This document shows, one piece after another, positions 54,585 to 64,000 of a stretch of 64,000 nucleotides of DNA. A model generated the notes under the pieces. The model saw only the letters and a list, made by a program, of their open reading frames with translations, searched no databases and was not told the DNA's origin. Source of the DNA: Blattabacterium sp. (Mastotermes darwiniensis) str. MADAR (GTDB taxonomy: Bacteria > Bacteroidota > Bacteroidia > Flavobacteriales > Blattabacteriaceae); assembly GCF_000233435.1 (NCBI RefSeq), contig NC_016146.1, forward strand, positions 523,249-587,248. The letters are read 5' to 3'. A program made the position numbers and the translations under genes. How positions within the stretch are numbered: the stretch's first letter is position 1; every line of letters begins with the position of its first letter.

Positions 54585-55352
54585 TTAATTAGACAAATAA
54601 TTTTTTGGATTTTTTTTTATCCAATTATATCCTTCTTTTTCTAATTTATCAGCTAATTTTTTATTTCCTGATTTAACAATTTTTCCATCATACAAAATGT
54701 GTATGATATAATCTGAAAATAAATAATCCAATAATCTCTTATAATGGGTAATAATCAAAATAGAATTTTTATCCTGTTTTAAGGCATTAATTCCTTTCGA
54801 TACAATACGTAATGAATCTATATCCAATCCTGAGTCTATTTCATCTAAAATAGACAATAAGGGATCCAACATCGACATTTGAAATATTTCATTTTTCTTT
54901 TTCTCTCCTCCTGAAAAACCTTCATTTAAAGAACGATAAAAAAAATCTTTTTCTATATTTAGAAGGACAGATTTTTCCTTCATTTTAACGAGTATTTCTT
55001 TAGCGGACATTTTATCTAATCCTCTTGCTTTACGAGATGCATTAATAGCAGTTTTAATAAAATTGATAACAGAAATTCCAGGAATTTCTACCGGATATTG
55101 AAAGGATAGAAAAATACCTAAATGCGCACGCTCTTCTGGAGAAAGATTGATTAAATTTTTGTTACGAAAAATAATATTTCCTGCAATTATATTATATTCT
55201 CTTTTTCCTGCTATTACAGAAGCTAATGTACTTTTCCCAGACCCATTTGGTCCCATAATTATATGGATTTCTCCTGAATTAATTTTCAAATTAATTCCTT
55301 TAAGAATTTTTTTTTCCTCCACAGAAACATGTAAGTTATTTATAATTAACAT
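54585..55352 (-). CDS. sufC: Fe-S cluster assembly ATPase SufC
   Basis: ABC-type ATPase that drives SufBD. 255 residues. Walker A GPNGSGKSTLASVI near 34-47. The signature loop is FSGGEKKKNEIFQM near 152-165, with the KKK form of SufC. Walker B is LSILDEIDSGLD. Lies 32 bases after sufB and 12 before sufD. Confidence 0.97.
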   Translation of the reverse strand: MLIINNLHVSVEEKKILKGINLKINSGEIHIIMGPNGSGKSTLASVIAGKREYNIIAGNIIFRNKNLINLSPEERAHLGIFLSFQYPVEIPGISVINFIKTAINASRKARGLDKMSAKEILVKMKEKSVLLNIEKDFFYRSLNEGFSGGEKKKNEIFQMSMLDPLLSILDEIDSGLDIDSLRIVSKGINALKQDKNSILIITHYKRLLDYLFSDYIIHILYDGKIVKSGNKKLADKLEKEGYNWIKKNPKNYLSN

Positions 55353-55384
55353 ATCTAAAATTTTATGGATGAATTTTCACATCA

Positions 55385-56833
55385 CTATCCAACAGAATCT
55401 TCTAAAGAAATTTCCAAAAGATTTTGAGCTTCTACCGAAAATTCCATAGGTAATTTCTTCAATATTTCATTGCTAAACCCATTGACTATAAGAAAAATAG
55501 CTTTTTCTTTATCTATTCCCCGCTGATTACAATAAAAAATTTGGTCTTTTTCAATTTTTGAAGTGGTAGCTTCATGTTCTACCTGAGAAGTAGAATTATA
55601 TACATTGATATACGGAAAAGTATGTGCTTGGCATTGATCTCCTATCAATAAGGAGTCGCATTGAGAATAATTACGTGATTGAAAAGCTTTAGAAGAAATC
55701 TTTACCAATCCTCTATAATTATTTTTTGCCTTTCCAGCAGAAATTCCCTTTGATACAATTACACTTTTAGTTTTCTTTCCAAGATGAATCATCTTAGTTC
55801 CTGTGTCTGCTTGTTGAAAATTCTTAGTGAAGGCTAAGGAATAAAATTCTCCCATAGAAAAATCTCCTTTTAGAATGCAAGAGGGATATTTCCAAGTAAT
55901 AGAAGAACCAGTTTCTACTTGTATCCAAGATATTTTAGCTCTTTTTTCACATAATCCACGTTTTGTCACAAAATTGAAAACACCTCCTTTCCCTTCTTCA
56001 TTTCCAGGAAACCAATTTTGAACAGTAGAATATTTTATTTCAGAATCTTCCAAAGCAATAATTTCCACTACAGCTGCGTGCAATTGATTTTCTTTTCTTT
56101 GTGGAGCAGTACATCCTTCCAAATAACTTACATAAGAACCTTGATCCGCAATAATTAAAGTTCTTTCAAATTGACCAGTTCCACTTTCATTAATACGAAA
56201 ATATGTGGATAATTCCATAGGACATCGAATTCCTTTGGGAATATAACAAAAAGATCCATCTGAAAATACAGCTGAATTAAGGGCTGCATAAAAATTATCC
56301 TTTTTCGAAACTACCGAACCTAAATATTTCTTCACAAGATCTGGATATTTTTTTAAAGCCTCATTGATCGAACAAAATATAATCCCCTTATCCTTCAATC
56401 TTTTCTGGAATGTAGTAGCTAAAGAAACAGAATCTAATACTATATCTGTGGCTATGCTAGAAATATTTTTTTCCTCTTTTTTAGGTATATAAATTCCTAA
56501 TTTATTAAATGTATCCAATAATCCTGGATCCGTATGATCCAAATCATTTAAATCTATTTTTTTTTTCGGAGAAGAATAATAACTTATTTCTTGATAGTTA
56601 ATTTTATTATGTTTTATATTAGCCCAGTTTGGTTCTTTCATTTTTTTCCATATGGAAAAAGATTCTAATCTCCAATTTAACATCCACGTTGGTTCGTCTT
56701 TTTTTTCTGATATTTTTCGAATGACTTTTTCATTCAATCCTACTGGAATTTTATCCGATTCTATTGGAGTATAAAATCCATATTTATACTCTGAATGAGT
56801 CAATTCTTTCAGAAGTTGATCTTTTTTTTTCAT
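55385..56833 (-). CDS. sufB: Fe-S cluster assembly protein SufB
   Basis: Main scaffold for nascent Fe-S clusters. About 482 residues from the ATG at 56833 ([20 protein letters not shown]), four bases after the sufA stop. The frame continues upstream to 56911, but that stretch overlaps sufA and is not SufB-like. [38 protein letters not shown] and [20 protein letters not shown] are family blocks and include conserved Cys. [20 protein letters not shown] is the C-terminal block. Confidence 0.96.
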   Translation of the reverse strand: MKKKDQLLKELTHSEYKYGFYTPIESDKIPVGLNEKVIRKISEKKDEPTWMLNWRLESFSIWKKMKEPNWANIKHNKINYQEISYYSSPKKKIDLNDLDHTDPGLLDTFNKLGIYIPKKEEKNISSIATDIVLDSVSLATTFQKRLKDKGIIFCSINEALKKYPDLVKKYLGSVVSKKDNFYAALNSAVFSDGSFCYIPKGIRCPMELSTYFRINESGTGQFERTLIIADQGSYVSYLEGCTAPQRKENQLHAAVVEIIALEDSEIKYSTVQNWFPGNEEGKGGVFNFVTKRGLCEKRAKISWIQVETGSSITWKYPSCILKGDFSMGEFYSLAFTKNFQQADTGTKMIHLGKKTKSVIVSKGISAGKAKNNYRGLVKISSKAFQSRNYSQCDSLLIGDQCQAHTFPYINVYNSTSQVEHEATTSKIEKDQIFYCNQRGIDKEKAIFLIVNGFSNEILKKLPMEFSVEAQNLLEISLEDSVG

Positions 56834-56837
56834 AATT

Positions 56838-57167
56838 TTAGGAGGAAAAACTTTTTCCGCATCCACAAGTATGTTTGGCATTAGGATTTTTAAAATAAAA
56901 TCCTTTTCCATTTAATCCACCTGAGTATTCTAGTGTGGTCCCAACTAAATAAGGAAAACTATTTTCATCAACAAGTATTTTCATTCCTTCATACTGAAAA
57001 AGTTTATCTTCTTTTTTCTTTTTTTGATCAAAAGTAAGTTCATAGGATAAACCAGAACAACCTCCACTTTTAACCCCAAATCTTACGAAAGAAATATCCT
57101 TAGATAGTCCTTCTTCTTTCATAATGGAAATCAATTTATTTTTAGCTCTATCAGATATAAAAACCAT
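56838..57167 (-). CDS. sufA: A-type Fe-S carrier (SufA/IscA family)
   Basis: Carries Fe-S clusters to target proteins. 109 residues. The three cluster Cys are visible: one in [12 protein letters not shown] and two in HTCGCGKSF at the C-terminus. First gene of sufABCDS. The order and four-base spacing to sufB support an operon. Confidence 0.94.
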   Translation of the reverse strand: MVFISDRAKNKLISIMKEEGLSKDISFVRFGVKSGGCSGLSYELTFDQKKKKEDKLFQYEGMKILVDENSFPYLVGTTLEYSGGLNGKGFYFKNPNAKHTCGCGKSFSS

Positions 57168-57202
57168 AATAATTATAAATTTTAATTTTTAATATTTTAA
57201 AG

Positions 57203-57724
57203 TTAAAATTTTTTATCCATATTTATTTTTACAAAAATTTTTGTAATTCCTTCCTTAATTCTCCACTTATCCGACATTCCAGCATTAATTTCCAAAACAT
57301 ATTTTATTCCAGTAAAATTTATCTTTTCTACTTTTTTCATAGGAAGAACATATTTATTCACAATAATAACCGTGTTGGAATCATCAATACAAACAATATC
57401 TAAAGGAATCCTCATATTTTCCATATTTATATTTATAACCTCTTCTTTATCGTTTAAAACCAATAAAAGTCCTCTATCTTCTTTAAGAAAAGATCTATAC
57501 ATTAATCCGTTTTTTTTTTCTGTATCCCTATCAGCTAATTCTATATCAATTTTTTTTATCAAAATATTTTCATTCTTCATATATAATTCTCCATCCTTTA
57601 AAAATTCTATTTCCAATTGATCTCCTATATCGAAAAATAATTGATCTTCATTTTCACCCCTTTCAGAAGAAGAGAATAGAAATGGAATCAATAAGAATAA
57701 AAATAAAATTTTTACTTTATTCAT
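57203..57724 (-). CDS. DUF192 family exported protein
   Basis: About 173 residues. MNKVKILFLFLLIPFLFSSS gives a signal peptide, so the protein is exported or membrane-linked. The DUF192 core has ADRDTEKKNGLMYRSFLKED, then GLLLVL and NMRIPLDIVCIDDSNTVIIV. Function of the family is not settled. The ATG at 57724 overlaps the lgt stop (ATGA), which decides the start over an upstream frame extending to 57784. Confidence 0.85.
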   Translation of the reverse strand: MNKVKILFLFLLIPFLFSSSERGENEDQLFFDIGDQLEIEFLKDGELYMKNENILIKKIDIELADRDTEKKNGLMYRSFLKEDRGLLLVLNDKEEVININMENMRIPLDIVCIDDSNTVIIVNKYVLPMKKVEKINFTGIKYVLEINAGMSDKWRIKEGITKIFVKINMDKKF

Positions 57725-58605
57725 GAAAAAAAACATGTTTTTTTCTTCGAAAAATAAAGAACAAATATTCCAAAAATAATACATGGAATACTAAGCAACT
57801 GCCCAGTATTTAGATATAAAACATTTAATATCTCGTCCCCTTGTGGTTCTTTCATAAATTCTAATAAAAAACGAGCAGACCATAGTAAAGTAAAAAACAT
57901 TCCAGATATATATCCAATGATCTCTTTTACTTTACTTTTTCTATATAAAAACCATAAGAATAAAAAAATAAACAAATAAATAATGGATTCATATATTTGG
58001 GTTGGATGTCTAGGAACCAGATCTCCATATTCTGTATCCATCTGTACAAATTTTACGGACCATGGCAACAATGGGTTACATGGTTTCCCTACGATTTCAG
58101 AATTGAAAAAATTTCCTATTCGTATAAAAACTGCAGCTAATGTACTCACAATACATAATCTATCGCATATCCAAAAAAAGGATTTATTAAGTATTTTTTT
58201 CCTATAAAAAAAAATAGATAAAACTATTCCTATAGTTGCTCCATGACTAGACAAACCTCTATATCCAATAAATTCATATCCTCTTATTATTCCCAATAAA
58301 TAATTGGAAGTATTTTCTTTTATTGGAAATAAGGCTTCAAGCCAATGATCTGAAAAATATGAAATATCGTAAAAAAAAACTTGTCCCAGTCTCGCTCCTA
58401 TTAGAGTTCCTAAAATGGTATAAATCAATAAAGAATCCAAATATTTTTGATGTATATTTTCTATTCTATAAATGTATTTCATAATATGCCATCCTATTCC
58501 GAAAGATAGGACAAACATTAAACTATAAATATGAATAGAAAAACCTTTCCATAAAATAAATTTATAGATAGGATCCCAATTTATATACATAATTTTTATT
58601 TTCAT
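57721..58605 (-). CDS. lgt: Prolipoprotein diacylglyceryl transferase
   Basis: Integral membrane enzyme that adds diacylglycerol to lipoprotein cysteines. 294 residues, about seven membrane segments. GLSSHGATIGIVLSIFFY holds the catalytic His region. IRIGNFFNSEIVGKP holds the conserved Arg and Asn-x-x-Asn region. RHPTQIYESIIYL is the C-terminal signature. The start overlaps the yidD stop as TAATG, and the stop overlaps the DUF192 start, so acn-yidD-lgt-DUF192 is one coupled run. Confidence 0.94.
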   Translation of the reverse strand: MKIKIMYINWDPIYKFILWKGFSIHIYSLMFVLSFGIGWHIMKYIYRIENIHQKYLDSLLIYTILGTLIGARLGQVFFYDISYFSDHWLEALFPIKENTSNYLLGIIRGYEFIGYRGLSSHGATIGIVLSIFFYRKKILNKSFFWICDRLCIVSTLAAVFIRIGNFFNSEIVGKPCNPLLPWSVKFVQMDTEYGDLVPRHPTQIYESIIYLFIFLFLWFLYRKSKVKEIIGYISGMFFTLLWSARFLLEFMKEPQGDEILNVLYLNTGQLLSIPCIIFGIFVLYFSKKKTCFFS

Positions 58606-58820
58606 TATACAGGATCATATCCTGACTTTCCCCATGGATTACAACGAAAAATCCTTTTTAAACTCATTTTCAATGCTATAGTAAAATTATATTGGGTTAA
58701 GGATTGGATCATATAATCGGAACAAGTTGGTATATATCGGCAGTTCCTTCCTATCCATGGAGATATTACTAATTGATAGAATCGAATACTTTTTAATAGA
58801 AAAATTTTAATAATTTTCAT
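58605..58820 (-). CDS. yidD: Membrane protein insertion efficiency factor YidD
   Basis: 71-residue protein from the ATG at 58820 (MKIIKIFLLKSIRFYQLVIS). The Cys-containing signature CRYIPTCSDYMIQSL and RIFRCNPWGKSGYDPV is diagnostic. The family helps YidC-dependent membrane insertion. The ATG overlaps the aconitase TGA (ATGA); an upstream frame inside aconitase is not used. The more usual neighbour rpmH is at 47704, far away, so the rpmH-rnpA-yidD cluster is split. Confidence 0.93.
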   Translation of the reverse strand: MKIIKIFLLKSIRFYQLVISPWIGRNCRYIPTCSDYMIQSLTQYNFTIALKMSLKRIFRCNPWGKSGYDPV

Positions 58821-61066
58821 AGTTCTTTTTGACGAATAAAGTTTAAGAAAGAACCACACATAAACCATCGAATTTGTTTTTGATTATAAGAATGTTGAGC
58901 TATTATAGTTTCTTTACTTCCATTTTTATGAACCAATTCTACATTAATATTTTTCTTAGGACGAAAATCTTTGATATAAAAATGAAAGGTATCTTCTTCT
59001 TGAATTTTATTATAATCGTGAGGATTCAAAAAAGTTAAAGCTAAAATTCCTTGTTTTTTTAAATTTGTTTCATGTATTCTTGCAAAAGATTTTACAAGAA
59101 CTGCTCTAACTCCTAAGAAACGTGGTTCCATAGCCGCATGTTCTCTTGATGATCCTTCTCCATAATTTTCCTCTCCAACAATTAAAGTTGGTATATTTTT
59201 GGACTTATAAAATTTAGCATTATCAGGAACAGTTCCATAATTTCCTGTCACAATATTCCTTACTCGGTTGATTGTGTTATTGAAAGCATTAATAGCTCCA
59301 ATTAATAAGTTTTCAGATATTTTTTCAAGATGTCCTCTATATTTCAGCCATGGTCCAGCCATGGAAATATGGTCTGTGGTACATTTTCCTCTCACTTTAA
59401 TTAAAAGTCTAAGGTTTAACAAATCCTGTCCATTCCAAGCGGAAAATGGAGATAAAATCTGTAATCTTTCCGAATTTGGATCTATATCCACCGATATATT
59501 TTTTCCATAATTTTCAGGTTTTTCGTATCCTAATTCTTCTAAATCAAAATCATTAACAATAGGAATATTATTTATAGATTTTGGTTCTTCAAATTGAACA
59601 TATTCTCCTATTTCATTTTTTAACTTGTCTATTCTAGGATCAAAAGTTAAATATCCGGAAAATATTAAGGCTGTAACAATCTCAGGGGACGCTATAAAAG
59701 CATGTGTTTTCGGATTTCCATCATTACGAGAAGAAAAATTCCTATTGAAAGAATGAATAATTGTATTTTTTCTATTTTTACTATCATCTTTTCTCCTCCA
59801 TTGTCCAATGCAGGGGCCACAAGAATTAGAAAATACTTTTCCCCCTACACTATGAAAAATAGAGATAAAACCTTTTTTTTCTATGGAACGATACACTCTT
59901 TCGGATCCTGGCGTAATTATATATTCAGAAGCTCTCTTTAATTTCTTATTTTTCGCTTGTTTAACAATAGAAATAGCTTTTGACAGGTCTTCATAAGAAG
60001 AATTTGTACAAGAACCGATCAATCCTACTTCAATTTTTATAGGCCAATTATTTTTTACCACTTCTTCTTTCATTTTAGAAATAGGAATGGAACGATCAGG
60101 AGTAAAAGGACCATTTATATGAGGTTCTAGTACATTTAAATCTATTTCTATTACACGATCATAATACTTGCATGGATTTTTATATACTTCTATATCGGCT
60201 TTTAAAAACTTTTTCATTTTATCCGCCATTTCAGATATTTCTTTTCTTCCACTTTTATTCAAAAAATCCTTCATATTTTCATCATATGGAAATATAGAAG
60301 AGGTAGCTCCAATTTCCGCTCCCATATTGCATATGGTAGCTTTTCCTGTACAGGAGATATTTTCTGTCCCATCTCCAAAATACTCAATGACAGAATGAGC
60401 AGCTCCTTTAACTCCTAAAATTCCAGACAATTTTAAGATCACATCTTTAGGAGAAGTCCATCCATTTAGATTCCCTTTTAAATCAACTCCAATCAATTTA
60501 GGAAATTGCAATTCTAAAAAGTAACCAGAAATTACCTCTACCGCATCCGCTCCTCCTATTCCTATAGCTAACATCCCTAAACCTCCAGCATTAGGAGTAT
60601 GTGAATCTGTTCCAATCATCATTCCTCCAGGAAAAGCATAATTTTCTAAAACAATTTGATGAATAATGCCTGATCCAGGTCTCCAGAATCCCATTCCATA
60701 CTTCTTGGATGCTGATTTTAAAAAATTATAAATCTCTTGATTTTCTTTTATTGCTTGTTTTAAATCTGCTTTTGCTTCTTTTCTGGATTCTATAAGATGA
60801 TCACAATGCACAGTGGTAGGGATTTTTGTTTTATTTTTTCCAATTTGCATAAACTGAAGTATGCACATTTGAGCTGTAGCATCTTGCATGGATAGACGGT
60901 CTGGTAAAAAATTTAAATAGGTTCCATCATTTTCTTCTTTCATAATATGAGAATATAGAATTTTCTCAGAATAGGTCATGGGACGACCTATTTTATTTTT
61001 AATTTTCCCAATTTTGAATGGTAAATCTGAATAGAACTTTCGAATCATATCAATATCCAAAATCAT
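58817..61066 (-). CDS. acnA: Aconitate hydratase
   Basis: Isomerises citrate and isocitrate; contains a 4Fe-4S cluster. 749 residues, the mitochondrial-like form of Bacteroidota. The cluster Cys are in IGSCTNSSYEDL and SNSCGPCIGQW. MIGTDSHTPNAGGLGMLAIG and GEGSSREHAAMEPRFLGVRA are the other signatures. The symbol acnA is a convention; the subtype is not AcnB. Start of a minus-strand run through yidD, lgt and DUF192. Together with sucD it argues for a working TCA segment. Confidence 0.95.
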   Translation of the reverse strand: MILDIDMIRKFYSDLPFKIGKIKNKIGRPMTYSEKILYSHIMKEENDGTYLNFLPDRLSMQDATAQMCILQFMQIGKNKTKIPTTVHCDHLIESRKEAKADLKQAIKENQEIYNFLKSASKKYGMGFWRPGSGIIHQIVLENYAFPGGMMIGTDSHTPNAGGLGMLAIGIGGADAVEVISGYFLELQFPKLIGVDLKGNLNGWTSPKDVILKLSGILGVKGAAHSVIEYFGDGTENISCTGKATICNMGAEIGATSSIFPYDENMKDFLNKSGRKEISEMADKMKKFLKADIEVYKNPCKYYDRVIEIDLNVLEPHINGPFTPDRSIPISKMKEEVVKNNWPIKIEVGLIGSCTNSSYEDLSKAISIVKQAKNKKLKRASEYIITPGSERVYRSIEKKGFISIFHSVGGKVFSNSCGPCIGQWRRKDDSKNRKNTIIHSFNRNFSSRNDGNPKTHAFIASPEIVTALIFSGYLTFDPRIDKLKNEIGEYVQFEEPKSINNIPIVNDFDLEELGYEKPENYGKNISVDIDPNSERLQILSPFSAWNGQDLLNLRLLIKVRGKCTTDHISMAGPWLKYRGHLEKISENLLIGAINAFNNTINRVRNIVTGNYGTVPDNAKFYKSKNIPTLIVGEENYGEGSSREHAAMEPRFLGVRAVLVKSFARIHETNLKKQGILALTFLNPHDYNKIQEEDTFHFYIKDFRPKKNINVELVHKNGSKETIIAQHSYNQKQIRWFMCGSFLNFIRQKEL

Positions 61067-61131
61067 AATAATGATCCTTTTTTTTTTTCATGTAAATTTA
61101 GAAATTATGCAATAAATTTTAAAAAAATTTT

Positions 61132-61914
61132 CTAGTATTTTTCGTTGATGAAATAGGATATTTCTTTGTAAAAATCTATGGGATTATCTATATGTACCCA
61201 ATGTTTAGATTTTCTTACAGTAATAATTTTTGCATTTGTAAACAATTTTTTTATAAGAATATAATCCTTAGGAAGGATATAATCAGAATATTCTCCACGT
61301 AAAAATAGTGCAGGATTTTTATAACATCCATCCTTAACTTTTTGATGAATTAAGGAAAAATAATTTTTTTCAATTCCCAATAAAAAAAAACGAAAGGCTA
61401 ATTTTCCATTTCTTTTTCGGTAAGTAGATTTGGAAAAAAAGGATCGAATTCCTGAATCTTGAATTAATGGAGTCAAAAAAGTATCAAGATCTTTTCTAGT
61501 ATTAATGATATTAAAATCTACACTTTTTAGTATTGGAATGATGTTCATGTTCTTATTCTTATTAGTAGAAGTATAGGCCTTAGGACTAATATCCACAATC
61601 ACAATTTTTTTAGGGATCAACGGATGGGTCATAGAAAAGTTCATAACAGCTCTCCCTCCCATAGAATGTCCTATCAATATAGGATTAAATATATTATAAT
61701 AACGTATATATTCCAATATATCTTCGGATATAAGATCATAATTCATTTTTCTTGAAAAAAAACTTTTCCCATGATTTCTTATATCCAGTAAATGAACTTG
61801 ATAATTTTTAGAAAATTCTTTTGCAAAAGATACCCAGTTTTCTCCACTTCCAAATAAACCATGAAGAACCAAAATAAAGGAACCATATCCAAAAATATTA
61901 GAATGCAAAATCAT
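61132..61914 (-). CDS. Alpha/beta hydrolase, YbfF-like esterase
   Basis: 260 residues. Oxyanion motif VLHGLFGSGENW near 17-28, LLDIRNHGKSF, nucleophile in IGHSMGGRAVMNFS, and histidine in SKHWVHIDNP. This pattern (HGLFGS.. D.RNHG.S) fits YbfF-type acyl esterases. Substrate unknown. The start overlaps pdxJ by four bases, so they are probably translated together. Confidence 0.87.
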   Translation of the reverse strand: MILHSNIFGYGSFILVLHGLFGSGENWVSFAKEFSKNYQVHLLDIRNHGKSFFSRKMNYDLISEDILEYIRYYNIFNPILIGHSMGGRAVMNFSMTHPLIPKKIVIVDISPKAYTSTNKNKNMNIIPILKSVDFNIINTRKDLDTFLTPLIQDSGIRSFFSKSTYRKRNGKLAFRFFLLGIEKNYFSLIHQKVKDGCYKNPALFLRGEYSDYILPKDYILIKKLFTNAKIITVRKSKHWVHIDNPIDFYKEISYFINEKY

Positions 61915-62639
61915 ATTTTATAAGCATTTTGAATCTTTTTTAAGTAAGTTTGAATGGAATTTTCCAATCCCATATAAAGAGAATCAACAATCAAGGAATG
62001 TCCGATGGAAACTTCTACTATATTTGGAATTTTTTCAATCAAAAAAGAAATATTTTCTAAATTTAAATCATGTCCTGCATTAACCAATAGATGATGATTC
62101 ATTGCCTCTTTGGCCGTGATAATATACGGATTAATGCAATCAAATCTTTTATTAGCATATTCGACCGAAAATTTTCCTGTAAACAATTCTATTCTATCTG
62201 CACCTGTATTAGCTGCATAAGGAACCAATCTTGGATTTGGGTCCAAAAATATAGAAGTACGAATTCCATGTTCTTTCAATTTATTAATTTTTTCGGTTAA
62301 TAAATCCTGATAAAGGATTGTATTCCATCCGGAATTTGATGTTAAAACATGTTCGGAATCAGGGACTAATGTTACTTGATGGGGTAAAACGTCCAATACC
62401 AATTTCATGAATTTATCAATAGGCCTTCCTTCAATATTTAATTCTGTTCTAATAATAGATTTTATATCATAAACATCTTTATACGTTATGTGTCTTTCAT
62501 CAGGACGTGGATGTATGGTAATTCCTTGTGCTCCAAAATTTTGAACATCGATCGCTACTTGTAAAAGATTTGGTATGTTTCCTCCCCTAGCATTTCTTAA
62601 TGTAGCTATCTTATTTAAATTTACGCTTAATTTTACCAT
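61911..62639 (-). CDS. pdxJ: Pyridoxine 5'-phosphate synthase
   Basis: Condenses 1-deoxyxylulose 5-phosphate with the PdxA product to form pyridoxine 5'-phosphate. 242 residues. VNLNKIATLRNARGGNIPN at the start, HPRPDERHI and VSIGHSLIVDSLYMGLE near the end are the family signatures. It requires a source of deoxyxylulose phosphate, although the genome seems to use the mevalonate route for isoprenoids. Overlaps the mscS end by seven bases. Confidence 0.97.
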   Translation of the reverse strand: MVKLSVNLNKIATLRNARGGNIPNLLQVAIDVQNFGAQGITIHPRPDERHITYKDVYDIKSIIRTELNIEGRPIDKFMKLVLDVLPHQVTLVPDSEHVLTSNSGWNTILYQDLLTEKINKLKEHGIRTSIFLDPNPRLVPYAANTGADRIELFTGKFSVEYANKRFDCINPYIITAKEAMNHHLLVNAGHDLNLENISFLIEKIPNIVEVSIGHSLIVDSLYMGLENSIQTYLKKIQNAYKI

Positions 62640-63877
62640 TTCTTATTAGTTATTTGTGTTACCTTTAAGTTAAATGCTTTGGCAGCCGTTAATAAATGGT
62701 CAAAAATATTAGCTTGTATTTGTTCATATTTTATAGAGTCAGAAGTATTTGTAAAACAATACAATTCTATAGGAAGACCATAAGGGGTAGGCTCCAAATA
62801 TCTAACCATCAAAGTTTCTGATTGAGATATTTTTGGATGTTCATGCAAATAAGCTAAAGCATATTGACGAAAAATCCCAATATTGGTCAATGGCCTTCCA
62901 TTAATCATATCTATGCTAGGATCCATATTCTTTTCTATATTGAAAATTTCTATTTCTTTTTGTTGGCTATGAATATAATTTTTTATTAGAGAAAAATGTT
63001 GAAATTTTTTTAAATTATCAGAATCACAAAAATGAAAGGAATGGATATTGAATAAAATAGATCTTTTAATTCTGCGTATATTTTTCTTACGCATTACTTC
63101 AAAATTTATTACAGAAGTAGATATTAGATCATAAGTAGGAATACTTGTAATAGTTCTATCGAAATTTTCTATTTTTGCAGAAATTAAATTAATTTCTATT
63201 ACTGTTCCTTCTATACTGTATTTTTGTATTCCTATCCAATCTCCTACTTTAATCATTTTTGTAGAAGCCATTTGTACTACAGATACAAATCCTAGAATGG
63301 TATCCCTAAAAACAAGCATAAAAATAGCTGTTATAGTACCTAAACTAGTAAGAACAGTAGTAAGGTCATTTTTTGTTAAAATAGCAATAATAATTAAAAA
63401 ACAAAAGATAAACGATATGATTTTTAATAATTGTGAAAAAGAACGTATTGCAATGGTTGGATGATTCTTTTCATTAGTAACTATTCTCATGATTGAATTA
63501 ACTATTCCAATTAAAAATTGTAATAGAATCAAAACCAACAAAATATAGAATATTTTTTCTATATATAGGATAATTTTCGGATAGTATTTAAAAAATGGAT
63601 CAACCAGGATAAATCCAATTGATAATGGAAAAAAATGAGCTAAGCTAGCAAAAACTTTATTCTCATACAATATATTATCCCAAACAAAAGGAGTAGAACT
63701 TACAATTTTTCTTACGATAAGACAAACAACTCTATGAAAAATAAATTCAAAAATAATTAAAACTGTTATAAATAGTAATATTTTACCGATTATAATAACG
63801 GTTGTATTGATCCATTTTTTGAAAAACTCTAAATGAGGAATAAATTCATAGATCCATTCATTCAATAATATCTCCAT
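62633..63877 (-). CDS. Mechanosensitive channel, MscS family (YbdG type)
   Basis: 414 residues. About five hydrophobic segments in the first 190 residues, then the MscS pore helix and beta domain (VQMASTKMIKVGDWIGIQ, EGTVIEINLISAKIENFDRT). ENFDRTITSIPTYDLI matches the YbdG/MscM branch. It would relieve osmotic stress at the inner membrane. Overlaps the pdxJ start by seven bases. The right edge beyond 63877 holds about 120 AT-rich bases in which I see nothing. Confidence 0.9.
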   Translation of the reverse strand: MEILLNEWIYEFIPHLEFFKKWINTTVIIIGKILLFITVLIIFEFIFHRVVCLIVRKIVSSTPFVWDNILYENKVFASLAHFFPLSIGFILVDPFFKYYPKIILYIEKIFYILLVLILLQFLIGIVNSIMRIVTNEKNHPTIAIRSFSQLLKIISFIFCFLIIIAILTKNDLTTVLTSLGTITAIFMLVFRDTILGFVSVVQMASTKMIKVGDWIGIQKYSIEGTVIEINLISAKIENFDRTITSIPTYDLISTSVINFEVMRKKNIRRIKRSILFNIHSFHFCDSDNLKKFQHFSLIKNYIHSQQKEIEIFNIEKNMDPSIDMINGRPLTNIGIFRQYALAYLHEHPKISQSETLMVRYLEPTPYGLPIELYCFTNTSDSIKYEQIQANIFDHLLTAAKAFNLKVTQITNKKW

Positions 63878-64000
63878 AATAAAATCCTAATACCTTTTAA
63901 TATAATTTCCCTAAATATAATAATACCTATTAGTATATATAAGTTATTTTCAATAATTTTATTCTTTTTGTATTTGATTCAATTTTTAAATTAAAAAATT

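Noticed and set aside
56834..56911. Upstream extension of sufB
   Set aside because: It overlaps the sufA C-terminus (Cys-Gly-Cys region) in another frame; the ATG at 56833 gives the family length.

Overview
This window is a 64 kb piece of an AT-rich, tightly packed bacterial chromosome. Gene content and order point to a Bacteroidota/Flavobacteriales genome. Signs of this are an LpxC-FabZ fusion, separate atpD-atpC genes, a SufABCDS operon, a single-chain GlyRS, a DUF2795 gene, TAnnTTTG promoter elements, and a Flavobacteriia-type arginine decarboxylase. The reduced gene set, homopolymer A tracts, many overlapping genes, and absence of mobile elements or phage suggest an obligate insect endosymbiont. 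Blattabacterium (cockroach symbiont) is the best guess. That identification rests on recognised gene content, not on a database search.

Layout. Positions 1-3141 (minus strand) carry nadK, uppS and the 5' part of bamA, which runs off the left edge. Positions 3248-5319 (plus) carry a mevalonate kinase broken by one base in an A tract, rluB and aroQ. Positions 5286-8917 (minus) carry acpP, fabF, rnc, an alpha/beta hydrolase and engB. Positions 9007-19468 are mixed: pckA, ribE, pdxA, atpD-atpC, ribF, a large RecB/AddB-type nuclease, a small membrane protein and tyrS. clpB is on the minus strand. Positions 22221-28788 form a plus-strand run: prfB, speA, speB, cmk, fabG and menD. Then come a SanA-like gene, secA and a DUF2795 gene (minus), and fmt and hup (plus). 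pdxH is followed by tRNA-Met, dnaN and pheT. glyS and trxB precede a small orphan HsdR-N domain gene. gapA, lepA, tRNA-Arg(CCG), pth, sucD and lpxC-fabZ are on the minus strand. A small DUF4258-like gene overlaps rpmH. An M14 peptidase, a CPBP protease, rnz, rbfA, tRNA-Ile(CAT), tRNA-Arg(CCT), rpmA and rplU follow. The sufABCDS operon, a DUF192 gene, lgt, yidD, aconitase, a YbfF-like hydrolase, pdxJ and a YbdG-type MscS channel fill the rest. No gene-free stretch exceeds about 300 bases.

How the genes work together. Central metabolism is represented by gapA, pckA, acn, sucD and ATP synthase beta/epsilon. Cofactor genes cover vitamin B6 (pdxA, pdxJ, pdxH), flavin (ribE, ribF), menaquinone (menD) and Fe-S clusters (suf). 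Arginine decarboxylase plus agmatinase turn arginine into putrescine and urea. Envelope genes include bamA, uppS, lgt, secA, yidD and mscS. Four tRNAs lack an encoded CCA, consistent with the RNase Z gene present.

No new multi-gene system was found. The notable signals are signs of decay inside retained genes. The LpxC half of LpxC-FabZ has lost several catalytic residues while FabZ is intact. PheT lacks its N-terminal tRNA-binding domain. RNase III has Asn at a metal-binding Asp. The mevalonate kinase has an A-tract frameshift, and the SanA-like gene has no standard start codon at its true 5' end.
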